Positions 32,901-46,400 of a stretch of DNA of 64,000 bases are shown in pieces (the first letter of the stretch is position 1; each line of letters opens with the position of its first letter). The translations under genes and the position numbers were made by a program. This stretch comes from Cricetomys ansorgei (Eukaryota > Chordata > Mammalia > Rodentia > Nesomyidae). The notes under the pieces are model-generated. The model was not told the origin of the DNA, did not search any database, and saw only the letters and a program-made list of their open reading frames with translations. Where the stretch lies: NCBI GenBank assembly GCA_026225945.1, contig JAMJFZ010002500.1:496001-560000 (forward strand), written 5' to 3'.

Positions 32901-34460
32901 CCCCAAGCTGCAGCTTTCCCGTCCTTCTTCTATTAGCTTGATGTTTTATTGCATCCGTTCTGAACCACCGGAAAAGAGCCCCCAAGGCTGTGAGCTGCAG
33001 CAGCGGTGGCTGTGGAGTCCTGACCACCGGAACTGGCTGTGGCTATTCCCTTCTGAAGCTGGCAATCGTGTGTACACTCTTTGTCTCTCGCCCTTTCTCA
33101 CTCTGAGCATGCACAAACTTGTGAAGTTATTATTTCTTTTTTCCTCCCTTAAAGAAGACTAGGGTCTTCTATCTCTTACAGTTCTTTCTTTCTGCTCTAT
33201 CTTCCCGTGCCCCAGCTGTTAGCCTTCTCCAGGAAGTACACACCAACTCAACTGCCCTTCTCCTTTCACTAGACTGTGGAGACCTGCAGGAGAAAATCCA
33301 GCAAAGAACAGATAGAGATTCGCAGCTTCTGAGCTAGCGGAGCCCTTAAAGACCTGGGAATTCCCTTCCCTGTAGTGAGATATTGAACTTGCCCTCAGAA
33401 ATTGTGAAGCTGCATGCACTGTCTGCGTAGTGAGATGATTAAATAACATAAGTTATTTATAAGTCACACTTCAGAAATATAGTAGGATAGTTTGGTAATG
33501 AGTCATATTTTAGCTTTGAGAAAATCTTTGTAAATATCCTGTGATGTTTGATGCATGCTTTCTGTAACCTTGAGGCAATTGTTAAGTCACAGCATGAGAT
33601 CCTTCAAGAAGGGCTACTTCCTGAAGCAAGTGGGAGACAGCTTCTCTGCAAGTGCAAGTTTGCTAAAAATCTGTAATTTCAGTAACTGTTAATGTTTGCT
33701 TCCTAAGAGGTAGCCTGTACTTGATAGCAACTCTTGGCTAAAGCACTTGTTGTTTTAAATACCCTGCCCCTAAATTCTTACATGTTTATAAAGTTGCTAA
33801 TAAAGAGGCCTTTTTGACTTTTGGCTTTCAGCAAATGAGAGACAGAAAAACACCTCAGACCTCAGTCTTTGTTCCTGAAGTGTCTTTGATACCAGGTCAT
33901 CTGGCTGGGGCAATGGACTGTAAGGTTCTGTTCATTATGCAAAGAAGGCCTTTGTATTGGTGGGGCAGGTCAATTAACATTGCCTTTCATCAATAAAACA
34001 TCAGAATGAGGTGAGCTCTGGGCTCAGTTCACTGAGACTGTGTCTCTATGCTGCTGTGATTTATGGCTTGCATCTTGAAGTAGCCTTTTCGTTCTTTATC
34101 GAACCTACATGTGACTAAGAACAACTACATTTTCCCCTTTGAGTTTTTGTTTTGTTTCGTTTTATTTTTTGAGACAGGGTTTCTCTGTGGTAACTCTGGC
34201 TGTCCTGGAACTCACTCTGTAGTCCAGATTGGCTTCAAACTCACGAAGATCTACCTGCCTCTGCCTTCTGAGTGCTGGGATTAAAGGCGCGTGCCACTAC
34301 CTCCCAGCTGCCCCCCACTTGAAAAAATTTTAAATTTATTCTTTGAGATTTCATATATTTTGATCATATTTTTCCTCTCTCCCAACTCCTCCCACCCTCC
34401 ATACCCACCTAACTTCATGTGTTTTTTTCTCTCTTGAAACAACAACAACAACACACACAC

Positions 34461-34495
<35 letters not shown>

Positions 34496-37400
34496 TCTGG
34501 TTTATGTTGGTCAATTACTCTTGAGCGAGGGTCCTACCGTGGAGTGTGGTTGCTTCACTCGGTGTCACTTCATTGAAGAAAACTGATTTTTCCCTCACCT
34601 GACAGCTCTTAATTGTGAACAGCTTTTAAGCTAAGCTTGTGCCCACTTCCCTCTGGGAATTCTTTCTGGTCTACAGTGTCCTTATCTTCCCAAATGTGAC
34701 TCAGAACTCTCGCCATCTTTTCAAGGATGCTGTTCACCACCACAACTGCAGATGGGTGACAACCTCCTTCTTTCAGAAAGTGGAAGCCTGGTTAGGGATT
34801 CTTCCAACCCCACTCACAATTCCTCAGTGCTACCTACATCATCCACTCGTGCAAACAGTCCATTCTACTTTCCAAACAAGTTGAAGAATGCTTTGCTGCA
34901 ATCCTTACTAGACCAGAGCATTCGCATCCCAGCCCATGCTGCTGCTTTGCCTGTAACACCATCTTCCTTACTCTTTTCTCCATCCACTAGGCTGATCCTG
35001 AGGCTTTATTTTAATGACAGCTCCTTGCCACTCCTCTGAGTAGCCATTTCTGATACCCTGGTATACAGGAAGGCACACTCTTTGTATGCCAACCTCAGAC
35101 CTTTATGTCCTGACCCGCACTGGCTGAAGCAGCGGAGGTTGTACTTTGTGCTGGCAGCTGAACTTGGTAGTGTAGGAGTCACCAGGTTGTGCCAGTTTTT
35201 GAAGGCATCAAGAGGTCATGGAAAGCAGCTGAAGCTTAGAACTGTGTAGCAGGGTTGGAGTCCCTGAAGAGAGGCCCAGAAGAGGCTATTGGTGAAAGTG
35301 CAGCCCAATTGCAGTAAGGGATCCAACAGTTTTAGAGATGCCAGTACCATGGTATGCCCACCAAGAAGAACAGCAGTGGAGTAGAGCCAGCCGGAGCCTG
35401 GAATACAAACTATATGTACTGCAGAGGTCAGAGCTAGAGACGTGAGACCCTCAGAGGAGCCCAGAAGATTATGAATGAATCCCAGATAACTGGTCATTGA
35501 GTTATTTACACTTTGGGAATTTGATTTTGCTTGGTTCAGATTGTGACTGTGCCCTGGTTCTTCCTTCTTGAAGGAAGAATTTAACCTAATTTTGATTTTT
35601 TTACAGGAGCCCACAGCTGAAAGACCTTGAACTTTTAAAAGAGATTTTGAGTTTTTAAAGAGATTGAATATTTTAAAGAGACTGAACTTTTAATGTGGTT
35701 GAATTTATAAGAACTGTGGAACTTTTAAAGTTATTATGTTTATATTGTGATATTAATATTAATGTGCCACACTGGGGATAAACGAGAAAGGAAAGGTTCT
35801 AATTGAACAGTGGTGTGCTTCCATGTCAAGTTGACAAGGGATCAGTTGTGCTGGTTAGTTTAATGTTAACTTGACACAAACTAAAGTCATCTGAGAGGAG
35901 GGAACTTCAATTAAGGAAATACTTCCATAAGATCAAGCTATGGACAAGCCTGTAGGGTATTTTCTTAATTAGTTACTGATTTGGGAGGACCCAGCCCATT
36001 CAGGTGGTGTCAGCCCTGGGCTGGTGGTTCTGGGTTCTATAAGAAAGCAGGCTGAACAAGCCATGAGGAGCAAGCCAGTAAGCAGAACCCCTCCATGGCC
36101 TCTGCATCAGCTCCTGCCTCCAGGTTCCTGCCCTGCTTGAGTACTTGCCCTCATTGTTTTTGATGATGAACTGTTATATGGAACTGTAAGGGAAATAAAC
36201 CTTTTCCTCTCCAAGTTGCTTTTGGTCATGGTGTCTTATCACAGCAATAGTAACCCTAACTGAGACATGACCCAATGCCCTTGTTAACTCCATTCTTAAA
36301 CACAGAAATGATAGGGCTGGAGAGATGGCTCAACAGTTAAGAGCACTGACTGCTTTTCCAGAGGTCCTGAGTTGCCCTCTTCTGGCATATAGGTGTACAT
36401 GCTAGATAGAGCACTCATAAATAAATAAATCTTTAAAGAATAGAAATGGTAAAAACACCACCTACAGGTGTGGGGAAACAACCAGTCATAATGGAGCCAG
36501 CACTGAGCAACCCAGATATCCTTGCACATGCGTGAGCCAACAACGTTCAATGCTTATGACTCTCAGCCATTATCCTTACAGTCTTCTATTTTGATTGCTC
36601 CCCTTTCATTGATCAGGCTTCCATTTGTTATTGTTTTTTAAATTAAAAAATTATTTATTAGAATTTTTCTTCTCTCATATATTGCATTGCAACATCCCTC
36701 TGGCCTTCCCTTCATTCCTCCCAGCTCCCCCCACTTCCCTCTCTCCCAGATCTACCTCTGCCATCCTCCTACTCCCATCTTGCCTCTCCCCAAGAAAGAG
36801 CAGTCTTCCCAGGGTTACAGCTCAAGCATGGTATCACAAGATGGAATAGGGTCAGGCACAGTTCCCTACTTCAATGTTGGATTAGGCAACTCAATAGGGG
36901 GACAAGGTACTCAAGGGCAGGCAAGAGGTTCAGGGCACATTCCAGTCTGTATGAGCTGTGTAAGAGCACCAGGCCAGGCAAACTCAAAACATATCTGGGG
37001 GACCCAGCAGGTTTCATATCTTCTGCTTTAGGCTCTGTGAGCCCCTAAGTCTGCTGGTCAGTTGACTCCATGGGGTTTGTTCTTCTGGTGTCCTGGACCC
37101 TTTTGGTCCCAGCAACCCCTTCTCCATTTCTTCTGTAGTGTTGCCTGAGCTCTGCATTTGTTTGTCCCTGGGCCTCTGCATCTGCTCCCTTCAGCTGCTG
37201 TGGGGAATCCTCTCTGCTGAGGACTGGGCTAGGCATTAATCTATGAGGAGAGCAAAATAACATTAGAAGTCATCTCCTGACTGTCCAGACTCTAGTTCCT
37301 GCCCTGCCCTGCCCTGCCCTGCCCTGCCCTGCCCTGGTGTATTGGTCATGGTTTCCCTCCTTCACCATGGTGTTCTGCCCTTCCATTGTCCCAGTGGATC

Positions 37401-40400
37401 CTGCAGGGAGGATAGGCCACAGATTGAAGTTTTTGTGGCTGGAATGGTATTCCAGTCCTACCACACTGGCTTCCATTTCTTACTTAAGATCCCGCCCTTG
37501 CCGCATGGATTTTGACTATGTGGCAAGCATTTCTGTCTCTTACTTTGGAGTCTTTAGAGTTGGCATTGCTGGCTGCTCTTGGCATCTTTTCCTGTGATCC
37601 CAGGATCCATTTGTAACACCAGCCTTATGTGGGATGGAGATTTGGATCCCAAAGCTTTCCACTCAGCACATGGCTGATGAACTGCATATCATCAACACGG
37701 CTTCTTTTCTACTAGACCTTGCTCTTGACTCTTCATGTGTCGGATACTGCTGCTATCAATTAGCCAGTCCTGGCTGCAAAGATCTTTATCTTCATCACTT
37801 GTTTGCCTGTTATCTGAAAGGTACATCTATATTTCTGTGTATCATCCAGTCAAAAACTCTCCTCGGTCCCACTTACCTCTTACCTAGATCAGTCTCCAGG
37901 GTAATCTGGTTTCTTTCCCTCTTCAGTTCCATAGCACATAGAGTAATGTCCTTCTTGGAATAAAGTCTTACGACACAGGTCTATTTCTTTACCAATGTTG
38001 CCCACCACAAGACCAGATATCTCACCAGTCCTGGTTATTTTATCCCTGATGTTCTGCACAGGGGAGGAGAGTTTGCCTATCATGCATGAGGATTGAGGTT
38101 CAATCCCCCAACACTGAAAAAGAATATCTGCAATAAGTTCATGCCCTTTTCTTGTTTCCTTGACCCCAGAGGGTTTAAACTAGTTGATCTGTGTCCTGAT
38201 AATGTTCCTGTAGCCCTTCCTGTGGCTAGGGGTCTTTCTTATCTTTCTCTTCTTAGTCAGGCACATGCTGGACCCTTAGGGAGCTCTTCCCAGACCAGGA
38301 ATCCGAAGAGGTCCCCACACTCCTCCAGGTACCTGGTGCCACCTTTTAAATTAGCACTTAGGTTTTTCTGAAAAATTTTGTTTAATTTTTTGCTTGTTTA
38401 CAGTGTGCACCCCAACTGGAATGTGAGTTTCATAGAAAAGGCACCACACACATTCACATGTACCCATCCATACATATTCACATGTACATATCTACACACA
38501 TTCACATGTACCCATCCACACACATTCACATGTACCCATCCCACACATTCACATGTACCCATACACACGTTCACATGTACCCATACACACATTCACATGT
38601 ACCCATCCACACACATTCACATGTACCCATCCCACACATTCACATGTACCCATCCACACATTCACATGTACCCATACACACACATTCACATGTACCCATC
38701 CCACACATTCACATGTACCCATCCACACACATTCACATGTACATATCTACACACATTCACATGTACACATCCACACACATTCACATGTACCCATCCACAC
38801 ACATTCACATGTACCCATCCACACACATTCACATGTACTCATCCACATACATTCACATGTACCCATCCACACACATTCACATGTACATATCTACACACAT
38901 TCACATGTACCCATCCCACACATTCACATATACACATACACACACATTCACATGTACATATCTACACACATTCACATGTACCCATCCACACACATTCACA
39001 TGTACACATCCACACACATTCACATGTACCCATCCACACACATTCACATGTACCCATCCCACACATTCACATGTACACATTCACACACATTCACATGTAC
39101 CCATCCACACACATTCACATGTACCCATCCACACACATTCACATGTACCCACCTACACACATTCACATGTACATATCGACACATATGTGTTCACCTAGTA
39201 ATTTTTCTTTCTGTTTCTGTGGAGAATGTCATTGATATTTGATGTGGCTTGCATTAATTATTTTAAGCAATATGGCCATTTTAACAATAATGATTCTTTA
39301 AATGTAAGAACATGGGTTGTCTTTCTACTCTTTTGTCCTTTTCAATTTCTATTACATTTTACAATTTTCATTATAGAAATATTTAACCCTTTAGTTATAC
39401 TTATTCCTAGGATATTTTTGGTAGCTAAAGTCTGTCTTATGATTCCATTTTCATGAAAAATTTTATCTTACCCCTTAATTTCCAGTCTATACATTCCTTA
39501 GAGATGAAGTAAGTTCTTTCTTTTGCCTTTTCTAACTTCCTTCCTTTTTTCTTTCCTTTCTTCCTTCCTTCTTTCCCTCTCTCTCTCTTCTTTCTTTCTT
39601 TCTTTCTTTCTCTCTCTCTCTCTCTCTCTCTTTTTGAGACAAGGTCTCATGTGTCTGAGGCTGACTTCGAATTTGCTACGTAACAAGAGAACTTTGAACT
39701 TCTGATCCTCTAGCCACTACCTCCAGAGAGCTGGGATGTCCAGTTTACGCAGTGCTGGGGTTAGGGAGTGAGTAAGTGAAGTCCTGAGTGAGAGAAGGTT
39801 AGAGTGAATGTGTATTGTTTGACCTGATCTGGCCATGTCAAGAACCAAGGCCTTGATCCCATGAGAAATTGGTAAAACCCTTCCCCTGTGTTAGGTTGTG
39901 TTGGTGAAAACAGTCTACGACAATCTAGTTTGATGCTAATTTGGGTCATGCTTGAGTTTCACAGCTCAAGGACCTGCACAGCTTCAGGGATGCATGAGGA
40001 CCATACCACAGCTGGAGTTGATGTAGACTGAAACACATATCTGTCCCATTGGTGCCTATGTCTTCGTCTGGTGCAGGGCTCGTTTGTATGTACTTTGTCC
40101 TGCATGTGCAGTTTCTGCTCGGTTCCGGTTGCTGCTATGACAGGTCTACTGCTTGTTCTAAGGCAAGCCTACCCCCTCTCCAGCAATTGGAGTCTTGTTC
40201 TCTGCCCTGCTACTTGATATTGCAAGAGAAGTGAGCCATTCAGTCATTTGGCCTAATGTGGTTCTGGTAACTCAAGTCTATGGGTATTGGCTTGATGGTA
40301 GGGGTTTTGGGGTTCTGCAACAAGTGGGTTTCACTGTGTCAGGCCCACCACAAGGTTTCAAGCCTAAAGCCTGAACTTAGTTCATTCAAACTCCCAAGTT

Positions 40401-43400
40401 GGAAACATCACTCTTTGCACTGCATGGTTGGAGTTGGGATGTGTGTATGTGACACAGACAACTGTTCCTTTCTGTCTTTGTATTTTATAATTGGGCACTG
40501 TGGTTTTATTGCTGGCTTTCCTTAGGTTTTAACAAAACAATTTGGTGTTGGGAGAAGATACTGGAAGATCTTACTGAGCCACCATCTTGCTTGACCTTTG
40601 TCTTACTTCCTCTTACTGTGCTACATTGTAAAGAACTATTTGTATCATTATCTCTCTCTCTTACTTTCTTCTCTGAACCCTCCAACCCCCCACCGCACTT
40701 TCTTTAACTCAAGACTTGTTTTTGTTGCCTACAGCAGCTGGGTGCTACCATATAACTTCCTTACCAAACGGCTCCCTTACTGCCCTGGGATGCTCGGAGG
40801 TAGCTACGTAATGTCTATCTCTATATTATAGTTCACCACCCTATAGTAACTAAGTCACATCTTGATTGCTAGAGAGGGAAGTGCAGACATACCTGGAAGG
40901 CATAGTTCTAACATTTTAGAGATCACTCCTGGTGATCATCTTCTGGTCACTAAAACAATGGCAAACATTAATGAGCACTACCCACAATGCGATATGCCAA
41001 GTACCTAGAGAGGATTGTGAGCACAGCTCTGTTGTAGGATGCAAGGAGGGCTGTGAGTTTAGCACTGGTTTTACTGGGTCTGACTATTCAGAATTCCTTT
41101 CAGTCACTGTTGACCAACAGTGGTTGCCTCAACGTGTTGGGGGTCACACTCTTCGTCTCTGTGACAACACCTGGGGACAGATTCAAAATGGGGAATCATT
41201 TGTATTTGGCTCATTTAAGAGTGTCACAGTACACTGCTGGATGGCTCAGCCAAAAAGACAAGGAGACATTTTTCATGCTTACAAACCCTGCCAGACCTCA
41301 GCAGAGGGAACCACTGTCCTGGCAAGCATCACTGGACAGTGGAACACTGAGTGTCTGAGTTCAGGTGTTTTTTTTTTTTGTTGTTGTTGATACAGAATCC
41401 CTCAGATGTTCTACTGTTAGCATGTGAAGATCATGAGCAATCAAACATCCCCCACATAAATCCAACACCTGCAGGCAATAGAAAATGTCAAGGCCTAAGT
41501 GGTCCTTTTCCCAAGAGTATACAAAACAATTATTTTATACATAACTAAAAATAAACTTCCACAGTATAAGAATTTTTATCCCCCATCCATTTTGGGGGAT
41601 GATATCTAGAGTGTAATTGCATGCTACCATTTCTAGCTCTAAGCGGTGCTGAGAATTGAATCTAGCTCATCAAGTGAGTGCTTGCTCTACTGATGGAGGT
41701 ATATCCCTAACCTTGATTTCAGAGGTTTTAGCCCATGGTTGGCTTGCTCCAATGTATGGGCCTATGACATGGCAGAACGTTGTGGTGGAAGGATGTGACA
41801 AAGAAAGATGGTTATCTATAATAGCTGTGAAGCAGAGAGAGACAGACAGGAATGGACAAGACACAGCCTTCAAAGATATGTTCTTAGTGACCCACTTCCT
41901 CTAACCAAGCTCTACTTTTGAGTAGATAATTGATGAAGTTAGTGTCCCCACGATCCAGCTTCCTCTCAATGATATCACCAGTTGAGGACAAACCTGTAGC
42001 ACATGAGCTTTTTGGGGGAAACTTGACAGCCAATTTCAATGGAGCAAGTTACATCAGTAACATCAGTAACATGGTGTTTCTAACATAGTGATTAAAGAAT
42101 GATGCTCCAGAAACTGGGCATGGGGGGCGGCATGTCTGTCATCCCAGCTACTCAGTGGGATAGTGAGTTCATGGCCCGCCTAGCTATGCAGTAAGACCCT
42201 GTCTCAAAACCCAAAATCAACAGACTGGGGAGATGGCTTAGTGGGTAATAGCACTTGCTCCCAAAGCAGGAAGACCTGAGTTCAAATCCCCACCACCCAC
42301 TTAAAAAGCCAGTCCAACCAGTGAGCTCCAGTGAGCTCTAGGTTCAGTGAGAGACTATGTCTCCAAAAATAAGGCAGAGGACCAGCAAGACAGCCGGCCA
42401 GCAAGACAGCCGGCCAGCAAGGCAGCCGGCCAGCAAGACAGGAGGTAAAAACACTTGTTGCACTATCCTAACAACCTGAGTATGATTCCTGGAACACACA
42501 AAAAACCAAGTGTGGTAGCTAGTGTCTGTAATCTTACCACTCCTAAGGTAAATGGGAGGCACAGACAGGAGAGTCACCTGGAAGCTCACAGGCTCCCTAG
42601 CCAAGAGTACATAGAGTACATAGAGTGGGAAAAAGAGTAAGAGAAACTTGCTTCAAAAAAATGGGAGGAGGGCCTAGAGAGATGGTTCAGTGGTTAGAGC
42701 ACTGGGTACTCTTTCAGTGAACCCAGGTTCAATTCCCAGCACCCACATGGCGGATCACAACTGTCTGTAACTCTGTCATGTAACCCCATGAGATCCGACA
42801 CCCTCACACCAATGCACATAAAATAGAAATTAAATAAATTGTAAAAAAATTAATTTAAAAAGTGAAAATTATTTTAAAAATATATGGTGTGAGAGAATCA
42901 GTTTCTGAAAGTTTTTCTCTGATTTTCATGTGTGTTACAGCCTGAGCGTGCCAACACTCACACGCACAATCTCACACTCAAACACAAAATCTTTCTTTCT
43001 CCCCCTCCCTCCTCACACACACAAATAAAAAAAATCAAATAAAAATAATGTGGAGAACGATAAAGACCCCTGACATCCACGTCTGGTCTCCCCATGCACA
43101 AGTGTTTGCACCTGGACACATAGTAAATTATATTAGGAAAACTGACCTGAAGCCTCTCATTAAAGCCAAGGCTTTTAAGCTGATCATTTTGCTGTGTGGA
43201 TGGGGTTATTTACTTAAGTATTTTCTAACTCAATTCTTTATCTGTAGAAATGAGGATAAGAACCTTCACAGGGTTCTTGTGAAGCTACATACTTGTGGCA
43301 CATTTGAAACTTGCCTGTCACATAGTCAGTACTCGAGAGATCCTAGTTTGGGGCTGGAGAGAAGGCTTAGTGCCATCTCGTATGAGGAGTGCAAACTGCT

Positions 43401-46400
43401 CTTCTAGAGGACCTGAGTTCAGTGCCCAGCACTCATGCAGGAGACCTCTGTAAATGCCAGCTCTAAGGGATCCAGTGCCCTCTTTTGGCCTCCTGGGCAC
43501 TGCCCTCATGTGCACAAACCCAGACATAGACTCACATGTACATACATATTTAAAAAATAAAAATGAATCTTCAAAAGAGATTCTAGCTGTTAGTGTTGGT
43601 CTGTGCATTCCTCCTACCGAAGGCGGAGCGGGGGACGAGGAGAAACAGACTTGACCTGAGCTTCTCACGCTTGCCTCCAGACCCTTCGCCTGTGGAAGTT
43701 ACAGGCGATTGCTCATACTGCTCAGCACTCATACTCTTTTGGTCACCTTCAGACTGGCTTTCTTTCCTAGAATGCAAAGAGTCTACAGAGAACAGGGATG
43801 TCCTCTCAGGAAGTTCTCTCTGGCTACGGCCTTCCAACATGCAGATAAAAGAAGTAGCTTCTGTTCAATGGAGGAGACCAATAGAAGAATCACATTCGAA
43901 ATTTGAAGAGATCCTGAATTGGCGTCCTTCTGATGGCAACAACGCAACTAGAATTTCTAATCTCACAAGCAGATATGATTTCAACACTGACGATTTCGCT
44001 CTTTGTATCGAGTCAGCTAAGCCTCTAGACAGTGGCTGTTACCAGCTGGAAGTCACCTACACTAATGGAAGCACTTGCCGTGAGAAGTTCCAGATTCGAG
44101 TACTGGGTAAGTTTTGAGCACTGCCCACTCTGCCCCTCTGATTCCTGTAGGACTTGCATTTCCAGAACCCCCTGACCTGAATCTCTGCTTCCAGATCACG
44201 TTGAGACACCTCACCTGGTGGGACAGTGGACGGCCTTGGCTAATGGGACGTGCCAACTGTCTCTGTACTGCTCGATGCTCAAGGATGACAATGTGAGCTG
44301 TGCTTTGTACAGAGGGAGTGAGCTGATCTCGACACAAAGGAACGCTACCTTCCTGGAGAGCCAGGCTGACTCTAGCAGCCTGCTCACATACACTTGCAAT
44401 GTTAGCAACCAAGTCAGCTGGACAAGCCAGACTCTGAACTTCACCCAGGGCTGTCAGAACGTCTCTTCCAGTAAGTGGGGCACTTCGGCCCACAGCAGGG
44501 ACCCTACAACCGGACTCACACAAGACCTGGGCATGAGGTCACATGGTCTTCTGGCCCAGTGTCATGGGCCCTTCCTCAGCAGGGGCCTGGCCTCTCAGGG
44601 GCACAGGCTGTCTTGAGCTGGGAGGATTTATATCTTCTTCTTCTGGAAATAGTTTTCCCTCCTCATAGGGAATGCCCAGTTGTTTAGTGACTTCTGTGAT
44701 GCTTTAAACATTTTCTTTCTCCTTTGAGAGACTGGAGACCCAGTTTCTTCTGAGTGATATCTTACCTCAAGCCAGAGAGCTTCCTGGGAGGTAACGACAC
44801 TGTACAACAGTAACCTTGTCAGTGGGAACGGCAGGAAAATGACAAGGTACCTAGCAGAGTTCCGAATTTTATTGCTCATCCTGAGTTACCTGAATTAAGA
44901 TCGTATCACTTTTTATTAGATAAAGGTTTAATGTGCCCTTAGCATGAGAACTTCCAGGAAAACCAACACTGTTCAAACCCAGCTCAACCCAACCCACCCA
45001 ACTCAACCTGCAGAGTCTCTGTCCTTAAATTTGCAGCAGAAAATGTGCTTAGCTCTTTACTTTGGGCTCAGGTTTTCACTGTTCATGTAGTGTATTTTCT
45101 CATCTTGGGGTCAGGCACATCTCCCCTTTCTCAGTGGAGGAAAATGCTGCATAAAGCAGAAGGGATAGGTGTGGGACACCCCTTGGGTTTCCATAGGGCT
45201 GGTCCTGAAGTACTCCATGTGCCACATTCAGGCCTGGACTCCAGACGCAAGTTTACTGCAGGCCACCTTAGGCACAAGGACAGATGACTGGCGTTGTTGT
45301 GGGCGGAGCTGGTGAGGAAGCCCTGCCACATCCCTGCCACCACGGTGCCCTGTGTCAGTGGCCCATGCCTCTGATCCTCCTTACTTCAGGGGGAGACCCC
45401 AAATGAGTGTAGAGTTCCCAAATTCTTATCAAGCAGCCCCAGCAAAATGCCCAGTTCTTAGCCTCCAAAAGCTCACTGTGGCTGAGAGAACAGGAAGTCA
45501 CTCCAGTAGGAACCCTGGGCTAGGTATCCCCGCAAGTACAGACCTGAATTGGACAAACTGAAAGTGCAGACGCTGAAGGAGAAAATGGAAGTAATAAACT
45601 GACGTTATAAAGAGTCTCCCTGTCAATCAGTTTGCTTAAAAACATTAATTAAGTTACAGAATAGACTTGGCTGAAGCACAGCCTCCACTGGGCGGTTCAG
45701 AGGAGGAGACTGATAACTTACAGCTGCCCAGTAGGCTCCTTTCCCATGCCGAAAGGGGGGTGCCTCTGCTGAGGGGTTCAGATAAGATGACCCTGGCCCA
45801 TAGCCACTCTTTAAACCCTCTGTCTCTTATCAGAAAAAGCACAGTTCTGCCAGGCAGATGGGGTGACCATGCTTAACAGCTGCCCCAGAAAAGCAGCTCT
45901 GGCCTGTTCCAGAGCTTCTATTATCTCGAGGTAACAGAAAATACCTTTTCAAAGTGAATGTCTCCAAACAACCAAGCTTGCAGCTTCTGTCTCCGTAAAG
46001 TGTGTTTAATTGTTCTAAGTGTCGGGGACCTAAAAGAGATTTTCAGATGAAAGCATGTGTAAAAATGCAATGTTTTAGTTAGAACCTATATAAACTGTAA
46101 AGAATTGCTGATCAGGGCCTGTTTTCCTTTGTGCGTTAGCCAGAACGGGTCCCACCCTATTATGTAAGAACTTTTCCAAAAAGAAAAGAAAAAGAAACGG
46201 CAAAACTAAGTTCTGTATGGGCAGAAAAACAAACAAACAGGAGTGAGACAAGGTGTATTGGCAGGAGCACCAGTCTGGGGGCTTATATCATCGTTGCTTT
46301 ATCATTTATTTGACAAGCTCTGTGATCTTAGGAAGATTCATTAACTGTGGGTTTCCATTTTTCTGTTGGATACAGGATAGTGATAATAAGTGGTACTCCC

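Noticed and set aside
33799..33804. AATAAA in intron 1 as an early Cd244 poly(A) site
   Set aside because: It lies in LTR-like sequence 4 kb inside the intron. There is no evidence for a short transcript.
38442..39190. Regularly spaced repeats that could suggest a CRISPR array
   Set aside because: Units are contiguous with no unique spacers, and the DNA is mammalian.
38378..39242. Three overlapping plus-strand frames of 229-285 codons
   Set aside because: They are translations of the 24-bp minisatellite in different frames. No start context, no domain, and no stop codon in the repeat unit.
44062..44523. 153-codon minus-strand frame opposite Cd244 exon 3
   Set aside because: Antisense shadow. 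The plus strand has correct splice sites and the IgC2 signature.
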